From a virus: a stretch of 50,298 nt of DNA. The notes under the pieces were generated by a model. That model was not told the origin of the DNA. It did not search any database and was given only the letters and a program-made list of their open reading frames with translations. The position numbers were made by a program, and so were the translations under genes. Of the stretch, positions 7,744 through 15,074 are shown piece after piece (the stretch's first letter is position 1; every line of letters starts with the position of its first letter). Location of the stretch: positions 1 through 50,298 of the IMG/VR virus record IMGVR_UViG_3300043410_000467. One strand, written 5' to 3'.

Positions 7744-7751
7744 TATTTATA
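7744..7751 (-). promoter_or_regulatory. T4-type late promoter TATAAATA, 5 nt from ATG (minus strand)
   Basis: An exact octamer on the minus strand ends 5 nt before the ATG at 7738. It overlaps the plus-strand octamer at 7750-7757 by 2 nt inside TATTTATATAAATA, so two divergent promoters are interlocked. A leaderless mRNA is predicted. Confidence 0.75.
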
Positions 7752-7757
7752 TAAATA
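7750..7757 (+). promoter_or_regulatory. T4-type late promoter TATAAATA, 5 nt from ATG (plus strand)
   Basis: An exact octamer ends 5 nt before the ATG at 7763, the same spacing as at 5079 and 7738. It shares two bases with the opposite-strand octamer at 7744-7751. A leaderless mRNA is predicted. Confidence 0.75.
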
Positions 7758-7762
7758 CCCGT

Positions 7763-8458
7763 ATGGTCAATTATTTGCACGAAACCAAAACTCCCTTTGA
7801 TAACTGTTATAATCGTTGGCGCGAAACTAGAGTAAACAAACTAATTTCATTTTTTGGTAATGATTGGACCGGTAAAAGAGTATTAGAATTGGCATGTGCA
7901 TATGGCAATATAGGGTTACATCTCAAAAGTTTAGGGGCTGATGTAACGTTCGCTGATGCTAGACAAAAACATTTAGATATTGTTTTACATAAGGACAATA
8001 CTGCAAAGACTATATTGTTAGACCAAGATAACAACTGGAATCTAAATGAAAGTTTTGATATTATCATACACTTTGGTGTATTATACCATTTAGATAACTG
8101 GCGCAGAGATTTACAATGTGCAATAAATCATAGTAATATTATCGTACTTGAATCTGCTGTAGCTGACTGCGATTATGAGTTTGAGTATAAACTAACTGAA
8201 GAAGATGAGGATGGTGAGAATGCGTTCAATACTATTGGAACCGTTCCCTCTGCTAAATCAATAGAATCTTGGTTGTCTGAACTAGATTGCAGTTATACTA
8301 GATTTGACGATAGTGATTTAAATACAAAATGGTTTAATTATGATTGGGTAGTGACGAACCCTGATTTATCAAATATAGTTGTTAAAACGTTCGAGGATAA
8401 ACCATTATACGGCGGGCGTAGGTTCTGGTTAATCAACAAGTCTCCATCTATCAGCTAA
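7763..8458 (+). CDS. SAM-dependent methyltransferase (class I)
   Basis: This 231-residue Rossmann-fold methyltransferase has motif I as 'VLELACAYGNIGLHL', an acidic end of strand 2 in 'ADVTFADAR', and the post-motif region 'FDIIIHFGVLYHLDNW'. The last block is typical of small-molecule or sugar methyltransferases of the UbiE/Methyltransf_11-23 kind. The C-terminal 'GGRRFWLINKS' is also seen in that group. It is probably transcribed alone from the late promoter 5 nt before its ATG. Its last 30 nt overlap the convergent oxygenase gene at 8429-9043. Substrate is unknown; its position inside the oxygenase/radical SAM island suggests it modifies the same class of target. Confidence 0.75.
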   Translation: MVNYLHETKTPFDNCYNRWRETRVNKLISFFGNDWTGKRVLELACAYGNIGLHLKSLGADVTFADARQKHLDIVLHKDNTAKTILLDQDNNWNLNESFDIIIHFGVLYHLDNWRRDLQCAINHSNIIVLESAVADCDYEFEYKLTEEDEDGENAFNTIGTVPSAKSIESWLSELDCSYTRFDDSDLNTKWFNYDWVVTNPDLSNIVVKTFEDKPLYGGRRFWLINKSPSIS

Positions 8459-9043
8459 GTAGTAAGATGCTTGGTGTACATGCATAGATATAGCGATCCT
8501 AGTATCTTCGATTGTCTGTTCATTGACTTCATGCCACATGAAACCAGGCCATGCTAGTAACTGACCTTCTTGTGGGTAGATAGTTATTGATTTTTGTTCA
8601 TACGGTGCCATTCCCGTAGACAATTCGAAAGGGTTATATAAAGTAATACTACTTGAGCCTGGGGGCACTTTATGATAATACGTCATTACCATTTCAGTAG
8701 AACTATGTGCGTGGCTGCGTAATCTAGATCCTTGCTTGAACTGATTAATCCAAGACCGTTCAATAGCAAGTGCAGTTGGGGCATAACCTATTTCTTCCCA
8801 CATTTTATATACTATATTTTTTAACCAGAACTTCAATGGTTTCATTGATTCTAAGTTAATTATGTCAGGCAAAACCCTGAGTGTAGTATCATGATCTCCG
8901 GCGGCAGTTTCTAATTTTCTGTTATCAGGCACTGATTCAAATATATCTGTTATCTCTTTTAGAAAATCCTCACCCAGTAAGTGTTTATCTTCCCAAAAGG
9001 TAGATGCTATTTTTATGGGGAAAACTGTCTGGCTCGTAATCAT
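8429..9043 (-). CDS. 2OG/Fe(II) oxygenase-like protein 7 (TIGR02466-like)
   Basis: This 204-residue protein has 'SWINQFKQGSRLRSHAHSST' (candidate ligands H111 and H113), 'YPQEGQLLAWPGFMWHEV' (H171) and 'EDTRIAISMHV' (R182). The pattern closely follows the conserved phage and bacterial 2OG-oxygenase-like family with an N-H-x-H-x-x-S motif, a P-x-G-x-L turn and a final R-I-S-x-S strand. H-x-H replaces the classic H-x-D, as in other members of that family. It is convergent with the methyltransferase gene (30-nt overlap) and divergent from the GNAT-like gene, sharing a 23-nt gap with no exact late promoter. Substrate unknown. Confidence 0.65.
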   Translation of the reverse strand: MITSQTVFPIKIASTFWEDKHLLGEDFLKEITDIFESVPDNRKLETAAGDHDTTLRVLPDIINLESMKPLKFWLKNIVYKMWEEIGYAPTALAIERSWINQFKQGSRLRSHAHSSTEMVMTYYHKVPPGSSSITLYNPFELSTGMAPYEQKSITIYPQEGQLLAWPGFMWHEVNEQTIEDTRIAISMHVHQASYYLADRWRLVD

Positions 9044-9066
9044 ATCAGTAAATACTTATCGCTTAT

Positions 9067-9609
9067 ATGACATACAAAATTATTCCATGGTCTACTGATT
9101 TAGACCTTTCTAATTTTTATAGTGAAGCCGATAAAAGAGGCTTTACAAACAATAGTAGCCAACAGGCTATGATAGATTGTTTTAAAAATGAACGTGAATG
9201 GAACGTATGGGTATTGTATTACAATGATATTATTGTGGGTAGTGTTGCGGCACATTCTATTGACGAAGGATATAGGATATGCGCTAGAACATGCGTACTT
9301 ACAGATTTACTACCAACAACTACTGTACGCACACGCAACCAAATAGTCACACATCAGCACGTGACTGCACAGTTTTTCATGCCCGCGTGTATTGAATGGG
9401 TGGGTGACAAAGATATGTACATTACTACCCACCCCAGTGACACTGGTACCCAACGATTAGTACATAACATATGGGCACCCAGTCTAGTTAAGACTGGGGT
9501 ACTAAGTAAAGCATTTGAAAAATACTATAGAGGTCATTTACAAACGTTTTGGAAGTTGAATAAAGATGTATTCTTAAGTCAATTAAAACGTTATGAACGA
9601 TGGGTTTAA
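9067..9609 (+). CDS. GNAT-like protein of unknown function
   Basis: This 180-residue protein starts with 'DLSNFYSEADKRGFTNNSS', then 'WNVWVLYYNDIIVGSVAAHS'. The second segment resembles the central beta-strands of GCN5-type acetyltransferases ('w-x-v-x-x-x-g-x-i-v-G-x-x-x'). Similar proteins occur in marine T4-like phages without an assigned role. I do not see a clear Q/R-x-x-G-x-G/A acetyl-CoA loop, so activity is uncertain. It is convergent with the FkbM methyltransferase gene, and the two stop codons share the bases TTAA at 9606-9609. An AGTAAATA octamer at 9047-9054 is a weak late-promoter candidate, 12 nt before the ATG. Confidence 0.4.
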   Translation: MTYKIIPWSTDLDLSNFYSEADKRGFTNNSSQQAMIDCFKNEREWNVWVLYYNDIIVGSVAAHSIDEGYRICARTCVLTDLLPTTTVRTRNQIVTHQHVTAQFFMPACIEWVGDKDMYITTHPSDTGTQRLVHNIWAPSLVKTGVLSKAFEKYYRGHLQTFWKLNKDVFLSQLKRYERWV

Positions 9610-10481
9610 AATATAATTTTATATGATGTTAACCGTTTGACCATGTCGTTGTATGATTCGCCAGACATAACTTCAACTAAATCAGTTGGTTGTTCATTTT
9701 CTGAAGGAACGGCTAAGATATTACTAACTCCACCGTCACCGAATGGATTGGCTTCATTTGTTTTAAACGTAGGTCCTAATGGTTTTGTTCTGCATGTAAC
9801 CCAATATTGTCTATAGTCACGTGTATCTAAAAACTCGTAACACTCTGCCCAATCATCTACACTGATTGCTTCATAGAATATTACTGGACGAAACTTTTTA
9901 ATAGTCTTGACAGCGCCCTTAAGTACATCAAGTTCTGCGCCTTCTACATCAATCTTCATTAATGTACATTTTTCTAGGTTAAATGAATCTAGTTTCTTTA
10001 ATGGTACTTTGATAACATCTTCAATATCATCAGTAATTGTAGTCAAATCTCCATAATTGCCGGATGCGTTTTCATCAAAGTTCTTTAGTTCTATACTACC
10101 TGTTTTATTACCTAATGCAGTATGATACAATAGAATGTTCTTATCCTGACAATTGTACGCGGCTACACAAAAATGACTGGGATGTGGCTCAAAAGCCATT
10201 ACGTTGCATCCTACCTCTTGATTTATAGCCCTAGCGTGATATCCGATATTTGTGCCAATGTCTAAGTATAGTGAATCTTTGTCTAAGTATCTGGACATAA
10301 TTTTAATCTCAGCGTGACAGTATTCACCAAACAATGCGATTGATTGACTTACAATTTGGTCATTTTTGTATATAATAAAATCACCTACTAAGCTATCTGT
10401 TTTAGCCAAAGAGGGTGCTAGTTTTTCAAAATATTCATTCAATGATGACTTGGTTTCTTCGGGTTGTTGAGTGTTTTCCAT
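9606..10481 (-). CDS. FkbM family methyltransferase
   Basis: This 291-residue SAM-dependent methyltransferase shows motif I 'LYLDIGTNIGYHARAI', 'VMAFEPHPSHF' at strand 2, and the signature 'LMKIDVEGAELDVLKGA' followed by 'FRPVIFYEA'. These define the FkbM family, whose members O-methylate sugars or polyketide-like products. The N-terminal 60 or so residues precede the core domain. In phages such enzymes often accompany glycosyltransferases and may decorate glycans. It follows the SleB-like gene after a 38-nt gap. GATATATA, two changes from TATAAATA, lies exactly 5 nt before the ATG, so it may have its own late promoter. Confidence 0.85.
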   Translation of the reverse strand: MENTQQPEETKSSLNEYFEKLAPSLAKTDSLVGDFIIYKNDQIVSQSIALFGEYCHAEIKIMSRYLDKDSLYLDIGTNIGYHARAINQEVGCNVMAFEPHPSHFCVAAYNCQDKNILLYHTALGNKTGSIELKNFDENASGNYGDLTTITDDIEDVIKVPLKKLDSFNLEKCTLMKIDVEGAELDVLKGAVKTIKKFRPVIFYEAISVDDWAECYEFLDTRDYRQYWVTCRTKPLGPTFKTNEANPFGDGGVSNILAVPSENEQPTDLVEVMSGESYNDMVKRLTSYKIIF

Positions 10482-10486
10482 ATAAC

Positions 10487-10494
10487 TATATATC
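10487..10494 (-). promoter_or_regulatory. Candidate degenerate late promoter (GATATATA)
   Basis: The minus-strand octamer GATATATA matches TATAAATA at 6 of 8 positions. It is spaced exactly 5 nt from the ATG at 10481, the same register as the three exact promoters. No Shine-Dalgarno sequence is visible for this gene. Confidence 0.35.
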
Positions 10495-10519
10495 TAGGAA
10501 AACTCTAATTTAAAAGTTT

Positions 10520-11050
10520 TTACTTACGATAGAATATATGGTTACCTATTTGCTTAACCTTTTTGTAGGGCCACATAGGATCGACATGCAACGCATGGAA
10601 GAATACTACGCTACGTGGTAGCAATTCTTTATGTGAATCATGTGCCAATACATCATACGCAATACCCAATGCTCTTACATAGTCTGGGCTGTTAGGTGGA
10701 GGCAATGGCTTATGTTCACATACCCAACTGAACTGGCACACTTGTGTCTTACCCTTGTCTGGTGTGGTCTTTTGATATACGACCTTGCAGGGTGTATTGG
10801 CGAAGCCTTGCTTAACACGGTTCATTACGACACGTGCTACAGCATATTGACCCAATAAGGGTTCTTTTCTAGCTTCATGGTATATGTTTGTAGCTAGACA
10901 TTGTAATTGTTTTGTATCTACTTTTACCGCATTAGCTAAATCAATACCATGTACTGCTAATGTATCTATTTTTGGATTTGGTGTTATCATTAATCCAATC
11001 AATAGTAACGGTAGTAATAACATAAACTTCAAAGTTTGCACTTTTACCAT
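10520..11050 (-). CDS. SleB-like cell-wall hydrolase (endolysin candidate)
   Basis: This 176-residue protein has a basic start followed by a hydrophobic stretch, 'FMLLLPLLLIGLMI', that looks like a signal anchor or signal peptide. A Hydrolase_2/SleB-type catalytic domain follows. The typical landmarks are present: 'LATNIYHEARKEPLLGQYAV' with the catalytic Glu of 'YHEAR', 'ARVVMNRV', 'CQFSW' and 'RSVVFFHA'. SleB-type enzymes cut peptidoglycan glycan strands. I chose the ATG at 11050 over the upstream start at 11077 because AAAGGAAA lies just before it. The gene follows the spike/virion genes and probably serves lysis, with a signal-arrest or exported route across the membrane. A virion-borne entry enzyme is possible. 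Confidence 0.8.
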   Translation of the reverse strand: MVKVQTLKFMLLLPLLLIGLMITPNPKIDTLAVHGIDLANAVKVDTKQLQCLATNIYHEARKEPLLGQYAVARVVMNRVKQGFANTPCKVVYQKTTPDKGKTQVCQFSWVCEHKPLPPPNSPDYVRALGIAYDVLAHDSHKELLPRSVVFFHALHVDPMWPYKKVKQIGNHIFYRK

Positions 11051-11076
11051 TTTGTTTCCTTTCGTTGGGGTATACA

Positions 11077-11094
11077 ATTATACACCCATTTATA
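11077..11094 (-). promoter_or_regulatory. Candidate promoter upstream of SleB-like gene
   Basis: In the 68-nt gap before the hydrolase gene, the minus strand reads TATAAATG (11087-11094, one change from the late octamer) and then TATAAT (11077-11082). Either could start a transcript with a 20-30 nt leader containing the AAAGGAAA ribosome site. No matching -35 box is clear. Confidence 0.35.
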
Positions 11095-11118
11095 TTTATT
11101 TGCTAGATTTTTGGGTAA

Positions 11119-13146
11119 TCATAGCATATCCCAGCAGTCACAGTTACATAGTATAACATCTGCGATAGCTTCTTCGGGTGTCAATATTGTCTGCCCTGCT
11201 GTAGTTGTGACAATACTGAGATTGGGCGGGATTAGTGTGGTTTCTTTGGAACCTGCTAAACTTCCCGGTACGATTGCCGCACCAGTTATAACTGGCGTAT
11301 TAGCAATTTTAGGGCTAACGTCATATCCTTCATTAGGACTGGTGCCCGGTGTATATGGACTTTGTTTGGGTAGTATTAACGGGTCGCCAGTAACGTCATT
11401 GTCTAATACTGCTCCAGTTAATGCTAAACGTGAACTATTTCTAGCTTCACGCAATGCACCTATTAAACTATTAGCTGACGTAGGGTCTGCAATGTTTTCT
11501 AAGAACGGGGCCATACCACCTACTGCTGTCTCATTGCCGTAAGTTCCTATACTATCTATAAAACTTACAACATCAGCCGGAGTGCTAGTTAAATCAGCGA
11601 TTCCTGGCAATGCTAGTGCCCTTGCATCTAACTCTTTTTGTATATACTCAGCTATGGTTGCGTATGTACTAATTAGATTTCTTACGTCCTCTGTATCCGT
11701 TCCCAATATCGCTATGATTTCAGCATTAGCCTGATCTATATAACCTTGTAAATCATAATAAGGTCCGGGCCCGTTCAACAATGAGAACATTTGAATATAT
11801 GTACTGGTTAACGAACTTGTCTGCACTTTAATTAGTAACTCTTGCAACTGCTGCCATGGATAATGCAAATCTGTCATTGTACCAAAGAAATCAAACATAG
11901 TGTAAGTATCGTCAACACCAGATCCCTTTGCTATGATACCATATGCCGCACTAGCTAATGTTGTGTTAGTGGGGACGTTAGTGCCATTTACTCCTAATCC
12001 ATTAACGTTTTCCAAATTCATTACAACTTGCGAAAACTTCTCAATACTCATTGCTTGAATATTCTTAATTTGTAGCATAGATATGCTAAAGGCTTCTGCC
12101 GCATATGCAATGTCTGCTGGAATGATACTTCTGTATTTGTCACCTATGCCTAACCCAGGTTTAATATCAACAGTACCGTTGGAGTATATTAAATGATATG
12201 TTTTGCTATTTGTCGGTAATGGTATTGCGTTGAATGTTGGGAAGGTTAGTGATGCATAACTGTTAGGGAACAATACTTTAGGATTCAATAAATCAGCTAA
12301 CGTAGTTGCAGTTGCTTGGAAGTTTAACAATGTACACACATCTGCTAAGTCATTATTTGTAATAATACAGAAAGCACCGTACATTAATTTCTGCTGTTCT
12401 TCTGTTGCACGTTGACCACTAAGAATAGTATTGATATCTGACGCATTCAATCCTGCACTTAACAATGCTAAGTTAACTGCTTTGGTTAACGCATTATTTT
12501 TGTTTAATGTGCGTAATAAATTATCAGGATAGCCGAAGTCTTGCATTGTCGTTAAGTCAATTGCTCTACCACTCGCAATTAAATCCTGACCCCAATAGAA
12601 TGTACTTAAGTTGACCCCTGTAATATCTCCCGATATCAGGTCATTCATATTACTGTAAGTACCATCTAAAAACGTTTTAGATTTAGATAGCGCGGCAATT
12701 GTGCCATTTAACTGTGTTTTCTTACCGTAACACGTATTAATTGTGCTTAAGAAATCACTATAGCTACCGTTGTTAATATAAAAACTCTGATAAGCTGACC
12801 ATGGTGCTAAACGCAAGAATCCATAGCTAGTCATCTCATCTGTATAAGTTAGATTAGTAAAGAACGTTGGTGGGCTATTACCTAATGCAGGAATAGTATT
12901 AGATCCTATGTGAATAAGATTGTCATAAGTTAATGCAGATACGCCCGGCTCATTAATTAAGTCATATGCTAAACGAATAGATTGTGACAAATATCCCAAA
13001 CATGTAGTACTTACTACGGACCCCGGTGTATATGTAGCTTCATCAACACTTGTACCCATGTAGGCTGCCGCATTAGGATTAATGCGTAAACCTATATTTT
13101 GCAACAGTGTACCCATTGCATTAATTTGTAATGGACTATAACTCAT
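11119..13146 (-). CDS. Large protein of unknown function, probable virion component
   Basis: This 675-residue protein has no family I recognise. It is rich in T, N, S, A and L, without a signal peptide or clear membrane segment, and reads as an all-helical scaffold with short loops. Its C-terminal 100 residues are low in structure and proline-rich ('LPKQSPYTPGTSPNEGYD'), ending in a cysteine cluster, 'CNCDCWDML', which could bind metal or crosslink. The start overlaps the PAAR gene by ATGA, so the two are translationally coupled, and it precedes the lysis gene. That context suggests a tail-tip, spike-associated or injected protein. It shows no RCC1 or LamG repeats. Confidence 0.6.
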   Translation of the reverse strand: MSYSPLQINAMGTLLQNIGLRINPNAAAYMGTSVDEATYTPGSVVSTTCLGYLSQSIRLAYDLINEPGVSALTYDNLIHIGSNTIPALGNSPPTFFTNLTYTDEMTSYGFLRLAPWSAYQSFYINNGSYSDFLSTINTCYGKKTQLNGTIAALSKSKTFLDGTYSNMNDLISGDITGVNLSTFYWGQDLIASGRAIDLTTMQDFGYPDNLLRTLNKNNALTKAVNLALLSAGLNASDINTILSGQRATEEQQKLMYGAFCIITNNDLADVCTLLNFQATATTLADLLNPKVLFPNSYASLTFPTFNAIPLPTNSKTYHLIYSNGTVDIKPGLGIGDKYRSIIPADIAYAAEAFSISMLQIKNIQAMSIEKFSQVVMNLENVNGLGVNGTNVPTNTTLASAAYGIIAKGSGVDDTYTMFDFFGTMTDLHYPWQQLQELLIKVQTSSLTSTYIQMFSLLNGPGPYYDLQGYIDQANAEIIAILGTDTEDVRNLISTYATIAEYIQKELDARALALPGIADLTSTPADVVSFIDSIGTYGNETAVGGMAPFLENIADPTSANSLIGALREARNSSRLALTGAVLDNDVTGDPLILPKQSPYTPGTSPNEGYDVSPKIANTPVITGAAIVPGSLAGSKETTLIPPNLSIVTTTAGQTILTPEEAIADVILCNCDCWDML

Positions 13147-13424
13147 GGGACAAAAACGTCTGGACTACCTTGTACGATACTATGACCACAACTATTGCCT
13201 GAGCCTACTCTGAGAACAGGAGCTCCTTCTGCAAATACAGTAGGACTCCCATCAGTAGTTGTAGCTGAGGCATGAGGGGGATGAGGTTTACCCCAAGGTG
13301 CGTGAGGAGTTATAGGACTAACATGTAACCCTACTTTGATACCATTACTGAACACGGTTCCTGCACCTCTTACGATTGCACCACCGGGTTGATTTGTATC
13401 TCCTACACGACTTAATGCTGCCAT
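13143..13424 (-). CDS. PAAR-domain spike-tip protein
   Basis: This 93-residue protein matches the PAAR family. It has a start-proximal 'RVGDTNQPGG', then 'GAGTVFSNGIKVG', 'GSPTVFAEGAPVLRVGS' and 'CGHSIVQGSPDVFV'. The repeated 'GSPxVF' and 'RVG' elements form the small cone capping the membrane-piercing spike of contractile tails, with a metal ion held by His/Cys residues. It is full length for the family. GGATAAT before the ATG provides a ribosome site (AGGA). It lies between the Sm-like and the 675-aa genes and overlaps the latter by 4 nt. This is the clearest structural evidence for a contractile-tailed phage in the window. Confidence 0.85.
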   Translation of the reverse strand: MAALSRVGDTNQPGGAIVRGAGTVFSNGIKVGLHVSPITPHAPWGKPHPPHASATTTDGSPTVFAEGAPVLRVGSGNSCGHSIVQGSPDVFVP

Positions 13425-13425
13425 A

Positions 13426-13728
13426 TTATCCTAATATAATCTTTTTATCTGGAATCTGGATACCAGTTGTAGCTTCGATGTATTTCATCTTAATACTATC
13501 TTCAGTAATAGCAAAGATAGCAACACTATTAGTATTTAGTGTAACGTCACCGCCAGGATCTGCGGTAAACATACTAGGAATCATTTGCATTCCCTTTTGT
13601 CCGGGTGCAATACTAACGGGTTCTGAAATTGTTACATATCCATTATTATCTAACGCTGTAACTTTAGCGATGAGTTCTTCACCGCTATTCATTTTGAATG
13701 TGTATACTTGTCCTACTTCTAGTGTCAT
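13426..13728 (-). CDS. Sm-like small phage protein
   Basis: This 100-residue protein starts 'VGQVYTFKMNSGEELIAKV', which matches the Sm1-type strand pattern (five-stranded SH3-like barrel), followed by 'VTISEPVSIAPGQKGMQM' and a conserved end, 'YIEATTGIQIP'. Homologous proteins are widespread in T4-like marine phages and annotated as Sm-like or hypothetical; an RNA-binding role is assumed, not shown. The ATG shares one base with the glutaredoxin stop (TAATG), a coupling junction. Despite its place beside the PAAR gene I would not call it a structural protein. Confidence 0.65.
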   Translation of the reverse strand: MTLEVGQVYTFKMNSGEELIAKVTALDNNGYVTISEPVSIAPGQKGMQMIPSMFTADPGGDVTLNTNSVAIFAITEDSIKMKYIEATTGIQIPDKKIILG

Positions 13729-13958
13729 TATACGCTTTCTGTTAATTTGGTTCTTAATTCATTGAACCCGCCCACTAATTCACCGTCCATAAAAATTTGA
13801 GGTACTGTGCGGGCTGTGGGTACGGCTTCTAACAAATCTTCTTTTGTCCATCCGTCACCGATTTTTCTTTCTTCAAACTGAATACCCTTGCTCTCAAGTA
13901 ATTTCTTAGCTTGGTCACAGAAAGGGCAGTTATACTTACTCCATACGATAGCTGACAT
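13728..13958 (-). CDS. Glutaredoxin
   Basis: This 76-residue glutaredoxin has the active site C-P-F-C in 'KYNCPFCDQAKKLL', the cis-proline 'RTVPQIF' loop and the terminal 'GGFNEL' that contacts glutathione. Both cysteines are present, so it can do dithiol chemistry and would re-reduce ribonucleotide reductase encoded just upstream. Length is typical of phage glutaredoxins. A strong ribosome site, AAGGAGAA, precedes the ATG, stronger than those of its neighbours. It follows nrdB after an 11-nt gap, the expected functional order for a phage nrd operon. Confidence 0.95.
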   Translation of the reverse strand: MSAIVWSKYNCPFCDQAKKLLESKGIQFEERKIGDGWTKEDLLEAVPTARTVPQIFMDGELVGGFNELRTKLTESV

Positions 13959-13969
13959 TATTATTCTCC

Positions 13970-15073
13970 TTATAAACTTGGTAACTTATCAAATTCAACT
14001 ACGTCACTCATAACACCGATAACGTAGTTAGTTGATTCATTTTCTTGTAGTGCTGTCTGTTTCTTATTGATATTAACATGTTTGTTAAACCATGGAATAG
14101 GACTGCTCTTTGGGTGATTCTCATCATAGCGAATTCCGATTTCTTTCAATGCGTTAAATGCTGTATAATCAACAAAATCTTTAAGTATATCAGCATTTAG
14201 TCCAATCACGACGCCGCGGCTAAATAAGTATTCTGCCCATTCTTTTTCTTCACGTATAACGTCCATGTACATTTCATACACTTGACGTTCGCAATCGATC
14301 TTAGCTTTAGCAAAGCGCGGATCTTCTTTGACAACTTGATTAATTATGAACCCTGTCCATTCTTTGTGCAATACTTCATCTTGTAGAATCAAGCTAATAA
14401 TGTTGCCGTTACCAATATAAATCTTATTCTCGACCATTGCTAGACTTGTAGCAAAACTTACCATGAATCGTAATGCTTCTAGTGCGTAACTTGCATTGAG
14501 TGCCATCCAGATTGCATTGATATGTTGTTCTTCAGTAAACGAATTGATTCCCAACTCTTTATCACAATTAATCTTGTGTAAGATATCATAGTGCTTGCCA
14601 ATGCTAGAAGCCATTTCAACAATCTCTTTTGTATCATGGATCTTGTTGAATTCTTCTTTGGGTACACCATATACATTACGAATGATATGACTATAACTCT
14701 TTGAATGAATACTTGTTTCAAAGAAGCCCCAAGTTAATGTCAATGCTTCTAGTTCTGGGATACTGCATACAGGACCTAACACTTGGCTTGGAGCACGACC
14801 TTGAATACTATCAAGTGCTGTCTGACGTAACAAGTTGCTAGTAAAGATATGTTTAACAGCCTCACTAGCTTCTTTGTGGTCAATCTTGTCTTTTGTTAGA
14901 CTAATTTCTTCAGGTACCCAGAAGAAACCACGTGCGGTTTCTTCATACTTTTGTATCTTTGGATATTTAACTTCTTCAAAACGCTGAACGGTAACTGGAC
15001 CTTCAGGGTCTAAAAACATTCTACGTTTCAAATAATTAGTTTGTTTACTAATATTGTACTGTTCTTTACTCAT
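13970..15073 (-). CDS. nrdB: Ribonucleotide reductase class Ia small subunit (NrdB)
   Basis: This 367-residue R2 protein holds the di-iron centre and tyrosyl radical that drive ribonucleotide reduction with NrdA. By alignment with E. coli NrdB I see D88, E119, H123, the radical tyrosine Y127 ('HSKSYSH'), the Glu of 'YALEALRF', and E and H in 'QDEVLHKEW'. W52 in 'FFWVPEE' and the C-terminal tyrosine in 'STNYVIG' are also kept for radical transfer. One oddity is 'FETSIHSKSY', which spaces the Glu and His as E-x-x-x-H, where E. coli and T4-type proteins have E-x-x-H. The ATG follows the aceA stop after 1 nt, with no clear ribosome site, so translation is probably coupled. Confidence 0.95.
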   Translation of the reverse strand: MSKEQYNISKQTNYLKRRMFLDPEGPVTVQRFEEVKYPKIQKYEETARGFFWVPEEISLTKDKIDHKEASEAVKHIFTSNLLRQTALDSIQGRAPSQVLGPVCSIPELEALTLTWGFFETSIHSKSYSHIIRNVYGVPKEEFNKIHDTKEIVEMASSIGKHYDILHKINCDKELGINSFTEEQHINAIWMALNASYALEALRFMVSFATSLAMVENKIYIGNGNIISLILQDEVLHKEWTGFIINQVVKEDPRFAKAKIDCERQVYEMYMDVIREEKEWAEYLFSRGVVIGLNADILKDFVDYTAFNALKEIGIRYDENHPKSSPIPWFNKHVNINKKQTALQENESTNYVIGVMSDVVEFDKLPSL

Positions 15074-15074
15074 A

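Noticed and set aside
7739-7780. Longer start at 7780 for the oxygenase gene ending at 7097
   Set aside because: It would place the late promoter octamers inside the coding region. The ATG at 7738 has TATAAATA exactly 5 nt before it.
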